64,000 bases of DNA. It comes from JAFDVL01 sp964631865. GTDB taxonomy: Bacteria; Acidobacteriota; Blastocatellia; RBC074. Made by a program: the position numbers and the translations under genes. Positions 8,977 through 18,503 of the stretch are shown in pieces. The notes beneath the pieces are model-generated. The model worked only from the letters and a program-made list of their open reading frames with translations. It was not told the DNA's origin and did not search any database. The DNA is taken from NCBI GenBank assembly GCA_964631865.1, contig CAZWAK010000009.1, forward strand, positions 1-64,000, written 5' to 3'. Position 1 is the first letter of the stretch. Every line of letters starts with the position of its first letter.

Positions 8977-9894
8977 ATGAATCAAAGCAATTTAGCAAGA
9001 TTTTCTCTTTCCCCGCGCATCGCCCGCGCGTTGATGGACGGCCAGGCAACCGTCGCGCTCGAATCCACCGTCATCGCGCATGGTTTGCCCGCGCCCCACA
9101 ACCTTGAACTCGCGCGCGCTTGCGAACGCATCGTGCAGGAACAAGGCGCGGAAGCGGCAACGATTGGCATTGTCGCCGGGCGCACGGTGATTGGTTTAGC
9201 AGACGAACAACTGAGCGCAATGGCGTCACGCCATGATGTCGCGAAAGTCAATTTGTCGAACCTCGCGCAAGTGTTGGTCGAACAACGATGGGGCGCGACA
9301 ACCGTGGCGGCGAGTTTATGTTTGGCGCATCGTGCGGGCTTGCGTGTGTTTGCGACGGGCGGCATCGGCGGCGTGCATCGCGGCGCAAGCGAGAGCTTTG
9401 ACATTTCGGCAGACTTGACCGCCCTCGCGCGCTTTCCGCTGATTACGGTTTGCGCGGGCGCGAAAGCGATTCTCGATTTGCCGAAAACGCTGGAAGCCCT
9501 GGAAACATTGGGCGTGCCCGTCGTCGGCTATCAAACCGACGAACTCCCGGCGTTCTACTCGCGTACGAGCGGCATCAGTCTCGACATTCGCGCGGACAGT
9601 CCGGCGCAAGTCGCCACACTCGCGCAAACGCATTGGGAACTCGGCAGCACGAGCGGCATTTTGGTTGTCAATCCGGTTCCCACTGCGGATGAAATCACTG
9701 CGCCCGAAATCGCCGCAGTGATTGAAGAAGCACTCGCCGCTGCGCAGGCACAAAACATTTCGGGCAAAGCGGTCACGCCGTTTTTGCTCGCGCGCATCGC
9801 CGCCCAAACGCAAGGCCGTTCGTTGCAGACAAATCTCGCGCTGCTCAAAAACAACGCGCGGCTGGCGGCGGAGATCGCCTGCGCCTTGACGTAA
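8977..9894 (+). CDS. psuG: Pseudouridine-5'-phosphate glycosidase
   Basis: A 305-residue enzyme of the PsuG/IndA family, which cleaves pseudouridine 5'-phosphate to uracil and ribose 5-phosphate. Recognisable family blocks are ALESTVIAHGLPAPHNLE near the N-terminus, the central ATGGIGGVHRGA, and a VVGYQTDELPAFYSR segment. The length fits the family. The usual partner, the PsuK kinase, is not next to it. The stop is followed by the palindromic repeat at 9891-9917, which overlaps the last codon. Confidence 0.93.
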   Translation: MNQSNLARFSLSPRIARALMDGQATVALESTVIAHGLPAPHNLELARACERIVQEQGAEAATIGIVAGRTVIGLADEQLSAMASRHDVAKVNLSNLAQVLVEQRWGATTVAASLCLAHRAGLRVFATGGIGGVHRGASESFDISADLTALARFPLITVCAGAKAILDLPKTLEALETLGVPVVGYQTDELPAFYSRTSGISLDIRADSPAQVATLAQTHWELGSTSGILVVNPVPTADEITAPEIAAVIEEALAAAQAQNISGKAVTPFLLARIAAQTQGRSLQTNLALLKNNARLAAEIACALT

Positions 9895-9917
9895 CGCGAT
9901 TTGGCAAATCGCGCTAC
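9891..9917. repeat. Palindromic repeat, GCGATTTGGCAAATCGC core
   Basis: A 27-bp near-perfect palindrome with GTA/TAC edges at the end of psuG. The same core recurs in pairs at 12232-12296 and 28032-28103, which shows a dispersed repeat family. It overlaps the psuG stop and could end or protect the transcript. Confidence 0.75.
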
Positions 9918-9940
9918 ATTTTCTGCGGAGTTAGGGTATC

Positions 9941-9955
9941 TTGTCCGCCGGACAA
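9941..9955. promoter_or_regulatory. Inverted repeat just upstream of the CDF exporter
   Basis: TTGTCC-GCC-GGACAA forms a perfect 6-bp dyad that ends four bases before the ATG at 9960. It could be an operator for a metal-responsive repressor or a hairpin covering the ribosome site. There is no direct proof of either. Confidence 0.35.
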
Positions 9956-9959
9956 ATTT

Positions 9960-10907
9960 ATGGTCGCTCCTGCGCATCAGCATCACGATCACACGCACGA
10001 TCACGCGCACGATCACGCGCATCCGCCCAACACCTCGCGGCGTGTCCTGAGGATCGTACTCGCGCTGAACGTGGTGTATATGCTGGCCGAAGCGATGGGC
10101 GGGTGGTGGTCGAACAGTTTGGCGTTGCTCTCGGACGCCGGACACATGCTGGCCGACATCGCGGCCATCGCGCTTTCGTTGTTCGCGGCGCGGTTTGCCG
10201 AACGGCCTGTGACGCCGAGCAAAACTTACGGCTACTATCGCATGGAGATTCTGGCGGCGTTGGCGAACGGTGTGACGTTGATCGTGATTTCGCTGCTGAT
10301 TTGCTACGAAGCGTGGCATCGCTTGCGGCAAGCGGAAGTGGTCGAGGCCAAAACCTTGATTGCGATTTCGCTTGGCGGGCTAGTCGTGAATTTGATTTCG
10401 GCCAAAGTCTTGCACGGTGCACACGCGCACAATTTGAATTTGCGCGGCGCGTTTTTGCACGTGCTGGGCGATTTGTTCGGCTCGCTTGGCGCTGTCATCG
10501 CGGGGCTGTTGATTTGGTGGCGCGACTGGCTGTGGGCCGATCCAATTTTCAGCGTCGTGATTTGCGTGCTGATTGTCTACAGCTCGTGGCGGTTGATTTC
10601 CGAAGCCGTGAACGTGTTGCTTGAAGGCACGCCCGCGCACATTGACGTCGCCGCTGTCGAAGCCGCGATGCGAACGGTCAACGGTGTGCGCGACATTCAC
10701 GATTTGCACATCTGGACGATCACCTCTAATCGCTACGCCGTGACCGCGCACGTCATCATCGCCGAATCCGAAAACAGCTACCGCATCTTGCGCGAACTGC
10801 GCGAATTGTTGGCGAGCCGCTTTAGCCTGACGCATTCGACGCTGCAAATCGAAGACCCGTATCTGTCGGCGATGGTGAAATTGGAAAGGGAAAAGAAACC
10901 ATCTTGA
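9960..10907 (+). CDS. Cation diffusion facilitator, zinc-type exporter (CzcD-like)
   Basis: A 315-residue inner-membrane antiporter that exports Zn(II) or a similar divalent metal against protons. The N-terminus is rich in His-Asp pairs (residues 7-21), a cytosolic metal-binding tail. Six membrane segments follow. The metal-site motifs HxxxD are present twice, in LLSDAGHMLAD and in HVLGD. The C-terminal cytosolic domain (about 215-300) contains the usual VNGVRDIHDLHIWTI segment. The His/Asp pattern favours zinc. A short dyad sits directly before the start. Confidence 0.94.
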   Translation: MVAPAHQHHDHTHDHAHDHAHPPNTSRRVLRIVLALNVVYMLAEAMGGWWSNSLALLSDAGHMLADIAAIALSLFAARFAERPVTPSKTYGYYRMEILAALANGVTLIVISLLICYEAWHRLRQAEVVEAKTLIAISLGGLVVNLISAKVLHGAHAHNLNLRGAFLHVLGDLFGSLGAVIAGLLIWWRDWLWADPIFSVVICVLIVYSSWRLISEAVNVLLEGTPAHIDVAAVEAAMRTVNGVRDIHDLHIWTITSNRYAVTAHVIIAESENSYRILRELRELLASRFSLTHSTLQIEDPYLSAMVKLEREKKPS

Positions 10908-10929
10908 TGCGGAGAAGCCCGGGTTTTTT

Positions 10930-10950
10930 ATTCCGCATTCCGCATTCCGA
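10930..10950. repeat. Three 7-bp tandem units between CDF gene and lolC
   Basis: Three consecutive copies of the unit ATTCCGC (the last ends in A). They are flanked by CGGGTTT (10920-10926) and AAACCCG (10950-10956), which can pair. The element lies in the 51-bp gap before the permease gene and belongs to the heptamer repeat class found elsewhere in the window. Confidence 0.7.
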
Positions 10951-10958
10951 AACCCGCA

Positions 10959-12206
10959 ATGTCTTTTGAGCTTTTTATTGCGCTGCGTTATTTGCGCGCC
11001 AAACGTCGTCAGGCCGCTGTGTCGGTCATCACAGGCGTGGCCATCGCAGGGATAGCGGTCGGCGTCGCAGCATTGCTCGTCGCGTTGGCGTTGGCGACGG
11101 GCTTCCGCGAAGAAGTGCAGGAAAAAATTCTCGGCGGCACAGCACATCTGAATTTACTCAAGCCCGACAACAGCGGCATCACGGACTATCGCGCCTTGAC
11201 CGAACGCCTCGGCAAAGTCGCGGGCGTGAAAGCGGCAGCAGCGACGATGTACGATCAGGTTTTGCTCGGCGCGAACGAACGACAGGAAGCGGCGATCCTC
11301 AAAGGCGTAGACCTCAACGCCGCAGACAAAACGGCGAACGAAGTTTTCACGACGACGATTGAAGGCGATCCGAAAGACTTGTTGCCTCCACCAACAAATG
11401 ATGCCGAACCCGCACTGGACGGTGTGATCGTCGGCAAAGAGTTGGCGCGGATTATGAATTTGCGGCGCGGCGATATTATGACGGCCTATTCGGCCAAGAC
11501 GCGCTTGACGCCGGTTGGCACGACACCGCTGACCGCGCAGTTTCGTGTCGTCGGCATCGCAGCTTCGGGTTTGTACGAATACGACGCGCATTGGGCGTAT
11601 GTGTCGCTCGCCGCAGCGCAACGGCTCAACGGCGAAGGCGATGTGGCGGGCGTGATTCAAATGAAGGTCGAAGATTTGTACGCGGTGAACGAAATCGGCG
11701 CGCGCGTTTTGGAGGCCGCAGGCGCGGGCTTCATGACGCAAAGCTGGCAGGAGTTGAATCGTTCGTTGTTCGCAGCCTTCAAATTACAACAATCGTTGAT
11801 CGTCGCGTTCTTCTCGCTGCTGATTGCGATTGCCGCGCTCAACATCATCACGACGCTGACGATGGCCGTGATCGAGAAGCAGGGGGACATTGCCATCCTG
11901 CGCGCACAGGGCGCAACCGCGCGCAGCATTCGCAAAATTTTTATGTGGCAAGGCGTGATGATCGGCGTGATTGGCGCAGTGTTGGGCGTGTTGTTGGGCT
12001 TGAGCGTAAGTTGGCTGGCGAACCGCTACCGACTGGTTTCAATTCCGGCGGAGATTTATTCGATCTCACATATCACCTTGAAAGTGCGCGCGTGGCCTTG
12101 TGCGTGGATTGCGTTGCTGGCGGTGGGGATTAGCTTTTTGGCGACGATTTATCCGGCACGCGCGGCGGCGAAGGTGCAGCCCGTCGAAGCGTTGCGGTAT
12201 GAGTGA
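10959..12206 (+). CDS. ABC transporter permease, LolC/LolE (FtsX-like) family
   Basis: A 415-residue inner-membrane permease. The N-terminus (FELFIALRYLRAKRR) and the first membrane segment (about 22-48) match the lipoprotein-releasing LolC/E family. A MacB-type periplasmic core of about 220 residues follows, then the FtsX domain with three membrane segments (about 270-410), including VIEKQGDIAILRAQGAT and a C-terminal YPARAAAKVQPVEALRYE. Lol permeases pull lipoproteins from the inner membrane using the LolD ATPase. No ATPase gene lies next to it, so it must work with one encoded elsewhere. Confidence 0.88.
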   Translation: MSFELFIALRYLRAKRRQAAVSVITGVAIAGIAVGVAALLVALALATGFREEVQEKILGGTAHLNLLKPDNSGITDYRALTERLGKVAGVKAAAATMYDQVLLGANERQEAAILKGVDLNAADKTANEVFTTTIEGDPKDLLPPPTNDAEPALDGVIVGKELARIMNLRRGDIMTAYSAKTRLTPVGTTPLTAQFRVVGIAASGLYEYDAHWAYVSLAAAQRLNGEGDVAGVIQMKVEDLYAVNEIGARVLEAAGAGFMTQSWQELNRSLFAAFKLQQSLIVAFFSLLIAIAALNIITTLTMAVIEKQGDIAILRAQGATARSIRKIFMWQGVMIGVIGAVLGVLLGLSVSWLANRYRLVSIPAEIYSISHITLKVRAWPCAWIALLAVGISFLATIYPARAAAKVQPVEALRYE

Positions 12207-12231
12207 TTCGATATGAAAGCGTGGCTCAGAG

Positions 12232-12296
12232 GTAGCGCGATTTGCCAAATCGCGTGCGTTCATCGGAAAGCCCCGCGATTTAGCAAATCGCGCTAC
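12232..12296. repeat. Paired palindromic repeat element
   Basis: Two arms of 23 bp (12232-12254 and 12274-12296), each itself a palindrome with a GCGATTTG(C)CAAATCGC-like core, lie inverted around a 19-base core with one mismatch between arms. The element sits between the convergent permease and receiver genes, where it could terminate both. Confidence 0.8.
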
Positions 12297-12309
12297 GGTT
12301 CAGACAAGA

Positions 12310-12663
12310 TTAGGTTTCCAGCAAGGTTTTCACGATCTCGCGCAATTCGACGACGCGAAACGGTTTTTCGAGGAAAGCGTCGCAAATGGCGCGCACCGAA
12401 TGCGCGTTGTCGCTGTTGGGTTGACCGGTCATGGCGATGACTTTGAGGTGTGGGAATTTGTGTTTGATCTGACGCGCGGCTTCGACACCATCCATCACCG
12501 GCATATCCAAATCCAGAATCACGATCTCAGGATTTTCGATCTCGGCCAGACGCACGGCCTCCAACCCGTTGTTGGCCTGGAGCACGAGATGCTCGTCTTC
12601 CAGCGTCTGAGTCAGCATGCGGCGCACGCCTTCGATGTCGTCTGCGATTAAAATCTTAGCCAC
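12310..12663 (-). CDS. Single-domain response regulator (CheY-like receiver)
   Basis: A 117-residue protein made only of a receiver domain. The acidic pocket (Asp8-Asp9), phospho-acceptor Asp51 in the DLDMPVMDG block, Thr79 (AMTG) and Lys100 (EKPF) are all present, so it should be phosphorylated normally. There is no output domain and no adjacent kinase; it may pass signals by protein contact or serve an unlinked kinase. The start is a GTG at 12663. Confidence 0.92.
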   Translation of the reverse strand: MAKILIADDIEGVRRMLTQTLEDEHLVLQANNGLEAVRLAEIENPEIVILDLDMPVMDGVEAARQIKHKFPHLKVIAMTGQPNSDNAHSVRAICDAFLEKPFRVVELREIVKTLLET

Positions 12664-13030
12664 TTCAATTCTCGTCCGGTGAGGCTTACCTCAGTGCAGT
12701 GCTGATGGTCGCTGGAGTGAGGTCAGGACAAAACTCCGCCCACTTTGTCAACGCCAGCACGATACTTTGGAAAAAGCTGGGCTACCAGGGGAACGACGAT
12801 AACTGCTTTCTGGTAGAGTGTCTGATGGAATTGTTACTGCACCGCACGCAAAGCCAGTGAAGACAACCATCCGACTTATGAAGCCAACTAGCGGGACCTG
12901 GAAAGATTAGCAGGGGGATCATCCCGCCGGAATTATGACGGCGCGGATTATAAACAATTCTTGGTCAATTGTCAGTCATTTGGTTGAGGCGTTCCGATAT
13001 TTGTGCGCCGCTGCGGTTTGGGCGGCGGAT
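12664..13030. other. Gene-poor stretch
   Basis: About 365 bases without a convincing gene. The best open frame is a 53-codon GTG frame at 12699-12860 on the plus strand, which I do not recognise and which could be a gene remnant. No strong hairpin or promoter boxes were seen. Confidence 0.5.
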
Positions 13031-13372
13031 TCAGAACGGAATGTCATCGTCAAAATCTATCGCGGGCACGGCGGCGGGCGTGGTGGCTTTGGCCGTCGTC
13101 GAGGCGGTGCGCGGGGCGGGTGGTTCAGCTAACTCTGTGGCCGGATCAAAGGGCGCAGTTTTCAACTCGCCGCGTTCGCGCAAAAGCATTTCCACCTTGC
13201 GCTCGGCTTCGGCCAGATGCGATTGGCACAGCCGCGCCAAACCGACGCCATCCTCGAAAATTTCCAGCGCGCGTTCGAGCGGCAAATCGCCGGATTCGAG
13301 TTGCGAGACTATCGTTTCCAGCTTCGAGAGCGAGTCTTCAAAGCTGGCAGGTTGTGCTTTTACGTTCGCCAT
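13031..13372 (-). CDS. xseB: Exodeoxyribonuclease VII small subunit with SSB-like C-terminal tail
   Basis: A 113-residue XseB, the small subunit that joins XseA to form the ssDNA-specific exonuclease VII. The conserved core is residues 9-68 (SFEDSLSKLETIVSQLESGD, then LPLERALEIFEDGVGLARLCQ). A Pro/Ala/Thr-rich linker of about 35 residues follows, and the protein ends in IDFDDDIPF. The well-known E. coli SSB protein ends in MDFDDDIPF, the peptide that docks repair and replication enzymes. E. coli XseB is about 80 residues, so the tail is an addition. The ATG at 13372 lies five bases after the xseA stop, with AGG eight bases upstream. Confidence 0.93.
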   Translation of the reverse strand: MANVKAQPASFEDSLSKLETIVSQLESGDLPLERALEIFEDGVGLARLCQSHLAEAERKVEMLLRERGELKTAPFDPATELAEPPAPRTASTTAKATTPAAVPAIDFDDDIPF

Positions 13373-13377
13373 AACAT

Positions 13378-14763
13378 TTACCTGAGAGGTTCCGTGACCT
13401 GACAACCGACATCGCCGTCTTCAAACCGCAAAGTGATGTTTTGTCCGCGCTGCAACTGGGCCCCGTGTGGAACCAATTGACCTTGGTCGTCGCGCACAAT
13501 CGCATACCCACGACTCAAGACCGACAACGGCGAAAGCATTTCCAGCTTGCCCGACATCAATGAAAGCTGATGCCATTTGCGTTCGAGCTTGGCGAGCATC
13601 GCGCGTTCCAATCGTTGTTGAGAAACTTGCAAGCGCGCTTCGGAAACGGCCAGCGGCGCGCGCCAATCCGCCGCGCGCAAATGCTTCTGCGCCGCGTCCA
13701 CGCGAAGCTTCGCATGATGCAGATTATTTTTCAAAGCCATTGCCGCGCGCAGTTCCAATTCCCGCACACGCGAGCCAAGTTTAAGGACCGTGCCAATAAT
13801 TTCAGCAAAGCCCTGACTTTCGACCAGATCGCGCAATTCGTGTCGCCGTTGCAGCAGATAATAATCCATTGCGCGGCCCAAATGAGCGAGCAAGCCTTCG
13901 ACGTGCGCGCGCAATTCCTCGGCTTCGGTCGCAACGATTTCCGCTGCTGCGGAAGGTGTCGGCGCGCGATGATCGGCCACATAATCTGCAATCGTATGAT
14001 CGGTTTCGTGCCCGACCGCCGAGACGACCGGCACTTTCGCCGCATAGATCGCGCGCGCGACAATCTCTTCATTGAAGGCCCACAAATCTTCCATCGAACC
14101 GCCGCCGCGCCCGACGATGATGACGTCAATGCCGAAGCGTTGGGCCGAGTCGCTGAGCGTTTTGATGGCCTGCGCGATTTCGACCGCTGCGCCTGCGCCT
14201 TGCACGCGCACGGGCGCGACGAGCACATCAATGCTTGCGTTGCGCCGCTCCAGGATGTTGAGCATATCGCGGATCACTGCGCCCTGCGGCGAAGTCACGA
14301 TGCCGACTTTGCGCGGCAGCAACGGCAGCGGGCGTTTGCGCTCTTCGTCGAACAATCCTTCTTCTTGCAGCTTGCGCGCCAACTGCTCAAACGCGAGTTG
14401 CAATGCACCGACGCCGACCGGCTCCATTGACTCGACGTTGAGTTGATAGTTGCCGCTTTTTTCCCACACCGACAGCCGCCCGCGCACGCGCACTTCCAAT
14501 CCGTTTTCAGGATCGAAGCGCAGCAGCCGATTCCAGTTTTTGAAATACACCGCGCTGATCTGCGCGTTGGCGTCTTTGAGCGTGAAGTACCAATGCCCGG
14601 ACGGATATTTTTTGAAGTTGGAGATTTCGCCCTGCACGTAGAGATTATGAAAATCCGCTTCGAGCGCCGCTTTGATGTCCGCCGTGAGTTCGCTGACCGA
14701 AAGCACAGGATTTTCGGCAAACAGCGCAAGCGTCAAATTGGTTGGGCGTGTGCGTCGGGGCAT
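13378..14763 (-). CDS. xseA: Exodeoxyribonuclease VII large subunit
   Basis: A 461-residue catalytic subunit of exonuclease VII, which degrades single-stranded DNA from both ends. The N-terminal OB-fold (about 18-115) contains the LYVQGEISNFKKYPSGHWYFTLKD block. The catalytic domain has IVTSPQGAVIRDML and the RGGGSMEDLWAFNEE segment, then SAVGHETDHTIADYVADHRAPTPSAAAE. A long helical region follows. It starts the xseA-xseB operon, with only five bases between the genes. Confidence 0.97.
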   Translation of the reverse strand: MPRRTRPTNLTLALFAENPVLSVSELTADIKAALEADFHNLYVQGEISNFKKYPSGHWYFTLKDANAQISAVYFKNWNRLLRFDPENGLEVRVRGRLSVWEKSGNYQLNVESMEPVGVGALQLAFEQLARKLQEEGLFDEERKRPLPLLPRKVGIVTSPQGAVIRDMLNILERRNASIDVLVAPVRVQGAGAAVEIAQAIKTLSDSAQRFGIDVIIVGRGGGSMEDLWAFNEEIVARAIYAAKVPVVSAVGHETDHTIADYVADHRAPTPSAAAEIVATEAEELRAHVEGLLAHLGRAMDYYLLQRRHELRDLVESQGFAEIIGTVLKLGSRVRELELRAAMALKNNLHHAKLRVDAAQKHLRAADWRAPLAVSEARLQVSQQRLERAMLAKLERKWHQLSLMSGKLEMLSPLSVLSRGYAIVRDDQGQLVPHGAQLQRGQNITLRFEDGDVGCQVTEPLR

Positions 14764-14799
14764 AGCAGAGAATAGTATAGCTACAGCGCAATAGGATGC

Positions 14800-15096
14800 C
14801 TAAGCTGCCAGTTGTTGTTTCGATTCAGCAACAGCCGTTGCAATCATCTCATCCTTGACCCCTTGTCGTCGAAGGCTCTCAATCAATTTTGCAATCTCGT
14901 GTTCATCGCCGAGGCGCTCTAAATCCGCACGTAATCCTTGCCCAACATACGCCCGAATTAAGGCCTCCACGTTTGAAAAGCCAAGTCTGGGAGCGAGACG
15001 TTTCAAGTCTTCTACTACGTCTTCAGGCATAGCGAGAGTTACCTGGGTCATCGTCCGGTTTTTGCTCAGCCGTTGTTTTAGCTTATTGATTTTCAT
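14800..15096 (-). CDS. Ribbon-helix-helix antitoxin-like protein paired with BrnT
   Basis: A 98-residue protein. Residues about 14-55 look like a ribbon-helix-helix DNA-binding domain (a TQVTLAMPEDVVEDLKRLA strand-helix start, then a helix with FSNVEALIRAYV). The rest is a charged helical tail that could bind the toxin. It overlaps the end of the BrnT-like gene by 14 bp, the normal toxin-first order of BrnT systems, where the partner is both antitoxin and autorepressor. It is not a typical BrnA by sequence, so the pairing rests on gene order. Confidence 0.72.
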   Translation of the reverse strand: MKINKLKQRLSKNRTMTQVTLAMPEDVVEDLKRLAPRLGFSNVEALIRAYVGQGLRADLERLGDEHEIAKLIESLRRQGVKDEMIATAVAESKQQLAA

Positions 15097-15379
15097 ACTG
15101 CTTTCTTTCTGGTTTTGTTGCAGGTCGTGCCGACACTATTCTTACAACATCGCCCCGCATCACGTAAACAACAAAGAGCAATTTCCAATCCACCGTCATT
15201 CCAATCACAGCATCCCGAATTTCGCCCTGCTCCGCGCCGCCATCTGCGGTTACCAAAAACGGGTCAAAGAAAGTTTCGCACGCCGTTTCAAAATCTACAC
15301 CGTGCTTCTTGAAATTAGTGGGAGCCTTGGCGTGATCCCATTCAAAGTGGATGTCGTGTAATGTGTATTCGACTTTCAC
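15083..15379 (-). CDS. brnT: BrnT-family toxin
   Basis: A 98-residue protein of the BrnT ribonuclease family (RelE-like fold). The family pattern is clear: FEWDHAKAPTNFKKHGVDFE near the start, then an F-DP turn, IGMTVDWKLLFVVYV, and RIVSARPATKPERKQYE at the end. BrnT cleaves RNA and slows growth unless bound by its antitoxin. The partner gene at 14800-15096 overlaps its 3' end. The pair has lower GC than its neighbours, as is common for mobile toxin-antitoxin genes. Confidence 0.88.
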   Translation of the reverse strand: MKVEYTLHDIHFEWDHAKAPTNFKKHGVDFETACETFFDPFLVTADGGAEQGEIRDAVIGMTVDWKLLFVVYVMRGDVVRIVSARPATKPERKQYENQ

Positions 15380-15400
15380 GGTAGCTATTTGGCGGCCAGA

Positions 15401-17218
15401 CTATTCCGCCGCTTTCTTCGACTTCGGTCGCAGATTTCCGGCCAGCACTTTCTTCCGCATCCGAATGGATTTCGGTGTGACTTCAACCAACTCATCTTCG
15501 GCGATGTATTCAATCGCCTGCTCTAACGTCAGGTCGCGCACAGGGACTAAGCGTAACGCTTCATCGGCGCTCGACGCGCGCATGTTCGTGAGCTTCTTTT
15601 CGCGCACGATGTTCACATCCAAATCCACATCGCGCGAATTTTCGCCGACGATCATGCCTTCGTAGACTTCGGTTTGTGGTTTGACGAAGAGTTCGCCGCG
15701 TTCCTGCAAATTGTAAATCGCATAACCAGTTGTTGCGCCAGCGCGATCCGCCACCAAACTGCCCGTCCCGCGTCCGTGCAACTCGCCCTGCCATTTGCCC
15801 CAGCGCAAAAACAACGTGTTCAGCAAGCCGGTGCCTTTGGTCTCGGTCAGGAATTCGTTGCGGAATCCAATCAGCCCGCGCGAAGGAATTTCAAATTCCA
15901 TCCGCACGCGACCGTGTCCGTGATTGACCATCTTTGTCATTTGTCCTTTGCGGCGTCCCATTGCTTCGGTGACGATGCCGATGAATTGTTCGGGGACATC
16001 AATCACTGCGAGTTCAATCGGCTCTTGCAATACGCCTTCATCGCTTTTGCGGGTCACGACTTGTGGGCGGGCAACATTCAATTCGTAATCTTCGCGGCGC
16101 ATTTGCTCAATCAAAATCGCAAGCTGTAATTCGCCGCGTCCTGATACCTTGAAGCTTTCGGGCGAATCCGTGTCTTCGACTTTGATCGCCACATTGCCCA
16201 GCAGTTCTTTATCAAGGCGATCCCGAATCTGACGCGAGGTGACGTACTTGCCTTCTTTGCCTGCAAACGGCGAATTGTTGACGCTGAAAATCATCGAAAT
16301 CGTCGGCTCGTCAATGCGGATGCGCGGCAGCGGGCGCGGCTCCATCGCTGACGTCACGGTGTCGCCGATGTTGATGCCTTCGATGCCGGCCAGCGCAATG
16401 ATCTCGCCCGCTTCGGCGCGTTCAATCGGCGCTTGCTTCAAGCCTTCAAAGGCGTAAAGCTGCGTGATTTTGGTTTTGCGCAAGGCCCCGTCAATGCCAC
16501 ACACCGAAACCTGATCGCCGACCGCAATCGTGCCATTGAAAATGCGCCCAATCGCCAAGCGTCCGACGTATTCGTTGTAGTCTAAATTCGCCACCAGAAT
16601 TTGCAGCGGCGCGTTCGGATCACCACTCGGCGTCGGCATCGTGCGCACGATTTCTTCAAACAGCGGTTTGAGCGTGTTGCTTTCGTGATCCAGTTCATGC
16701 TTGGCCATGCCATCGCGCGCAATCGCATACAGAATCGGAAATTCAATCTGATCGTCGTCTGCATCCAGGTCAATGAACAGATCATAGACTTCGTTGACCA
16801 CCTCTGCGGCGCGCGCATCCTGCCGATCAATTTTGTTGATGACGACAATCGGTTTGAGCTTTTGTTCGAGCGCCTTTGAGAGCACGTAGCGCGTTTGCGG
16901 CAGCGGCCCTTCGGACGCATCCACCAGCAGCAGCACGCCGTCCACCATCGTCAACACGCGCTCGACTTCGCCGCCGAAATCCGAGTGACCCGGCGTGTCG
17001 AGGATGTTGATTTTCGTGTCGCCGTAATGCACGGCGGTGTTTTTCGCCATGATGGTGATGCCGCGTTCGCGTTCCAAATCCATCGAATCCATCACTCGCT
17101 CGACGATCTTTTCGTTCGTGCGATATAAGCCGGATTGTTTGAGCATCGCGTCCACGAGCGTCGTTTTGCCGTGATCTACGTGCGCGATAATTGCGATATT
17201 GCGAATGTTGTTTGCCAT
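15401..17218 (-). CDS. typA: Ribosome-associated GTPase BipA/TypA
   Basis: A 605-residue translational GTPase that acts in 50S assembly and stress adaptation. The G motifs are IIAHVDHGKTTL, DTPGHSDFGGEVERVL and NKIDRQDAR, followed by EF-G-like domains and the BipA-specific C-terminal domain. The length is normal for the family. The start was placed at the ATG at 17218 (MANNIRNIAII); further upstream codons fall in heptamer repeat DNA. It is divergent from the DUF4129 gene. Confidence 0.96.
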   Translation of the reverse strand: MANNIRNIAIIAHVDHGKTTLVDAMLKQSGLYRTNEKIVERVMDSMDLERERGITIMAKNTAVHYGDTKINILDTPGHSDFGGEVERVLTMVDGVLLLVDASEGPLPQTRYVLSKALEQKLKPIVVINKIDRQDARAAEVVNEVYDLFIDLDADDDQIEFPILYAIARDGMAKHELDHESNTLKPLFEEIVRTMPTPSGDPNAPLQILVANLDYNEYVGRLAIGRIFNGTIAVGDQVSVCGIDGALRKTKITQLYAFEGLKQAPIERAEAGEIIALAGIEGINIGDTVTSAMEPRPLPRIRIDEPTISMIFSVNNSPFAGKEGKYVTSRQIRDRLDKELLGNVAIKVEDTDSPESFKVSGRGELQLAILIEQMRREDYELNVARPQVVTRKSDEGVLQEPIELAVIDVPEQFIGIVTEAMGRRKGQMTKMVNHGHGRVRMEFEIPSRGLIGFRNEFLTETKGTGLLNTLFLRWGKWQGELHGRGTGSLVADRAGATTGYAIYNLQERGELFVKPQTEVYEGMIVGENSRDVDLDVNIVREKKLTNMRASSADEALRLVPVRDLTLEQAIEYIAEDELVEVTPKSIRMRKKVLAGNLRPKSKKAAE

Positions 17219-17234
17219 AAAATCAAATCTCAGA

Positions 17235-17269
17235 GTAGACGGTAGACGGTGGACAGTCGTCGGTAGATG
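17235..17269. repeat. Five 7-bp tandem units in the typA leader
   Basis: Five consecutive heptamers related to GTAGACG, with some divergence. They lie 17 bp upstream of the typA start, where they would form part of its 5' untranslated region. Confidence 0.7.
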
Positions 17270-17381
17270 GATGAGTAAACTGCCCATAGCGTCATCACCA
17301 CATAAAAAATAAACCGCAAGGGTAACAGCCGGGATTACTGATGGCAAGGATTATCGCCCTGCGTGTTATGATGCCGCGCGC

Positions 17382-18488
<1,107 letters not shown>

Positions 18489-18503
18489 GGCTGTCGTGAG
18501 AGC

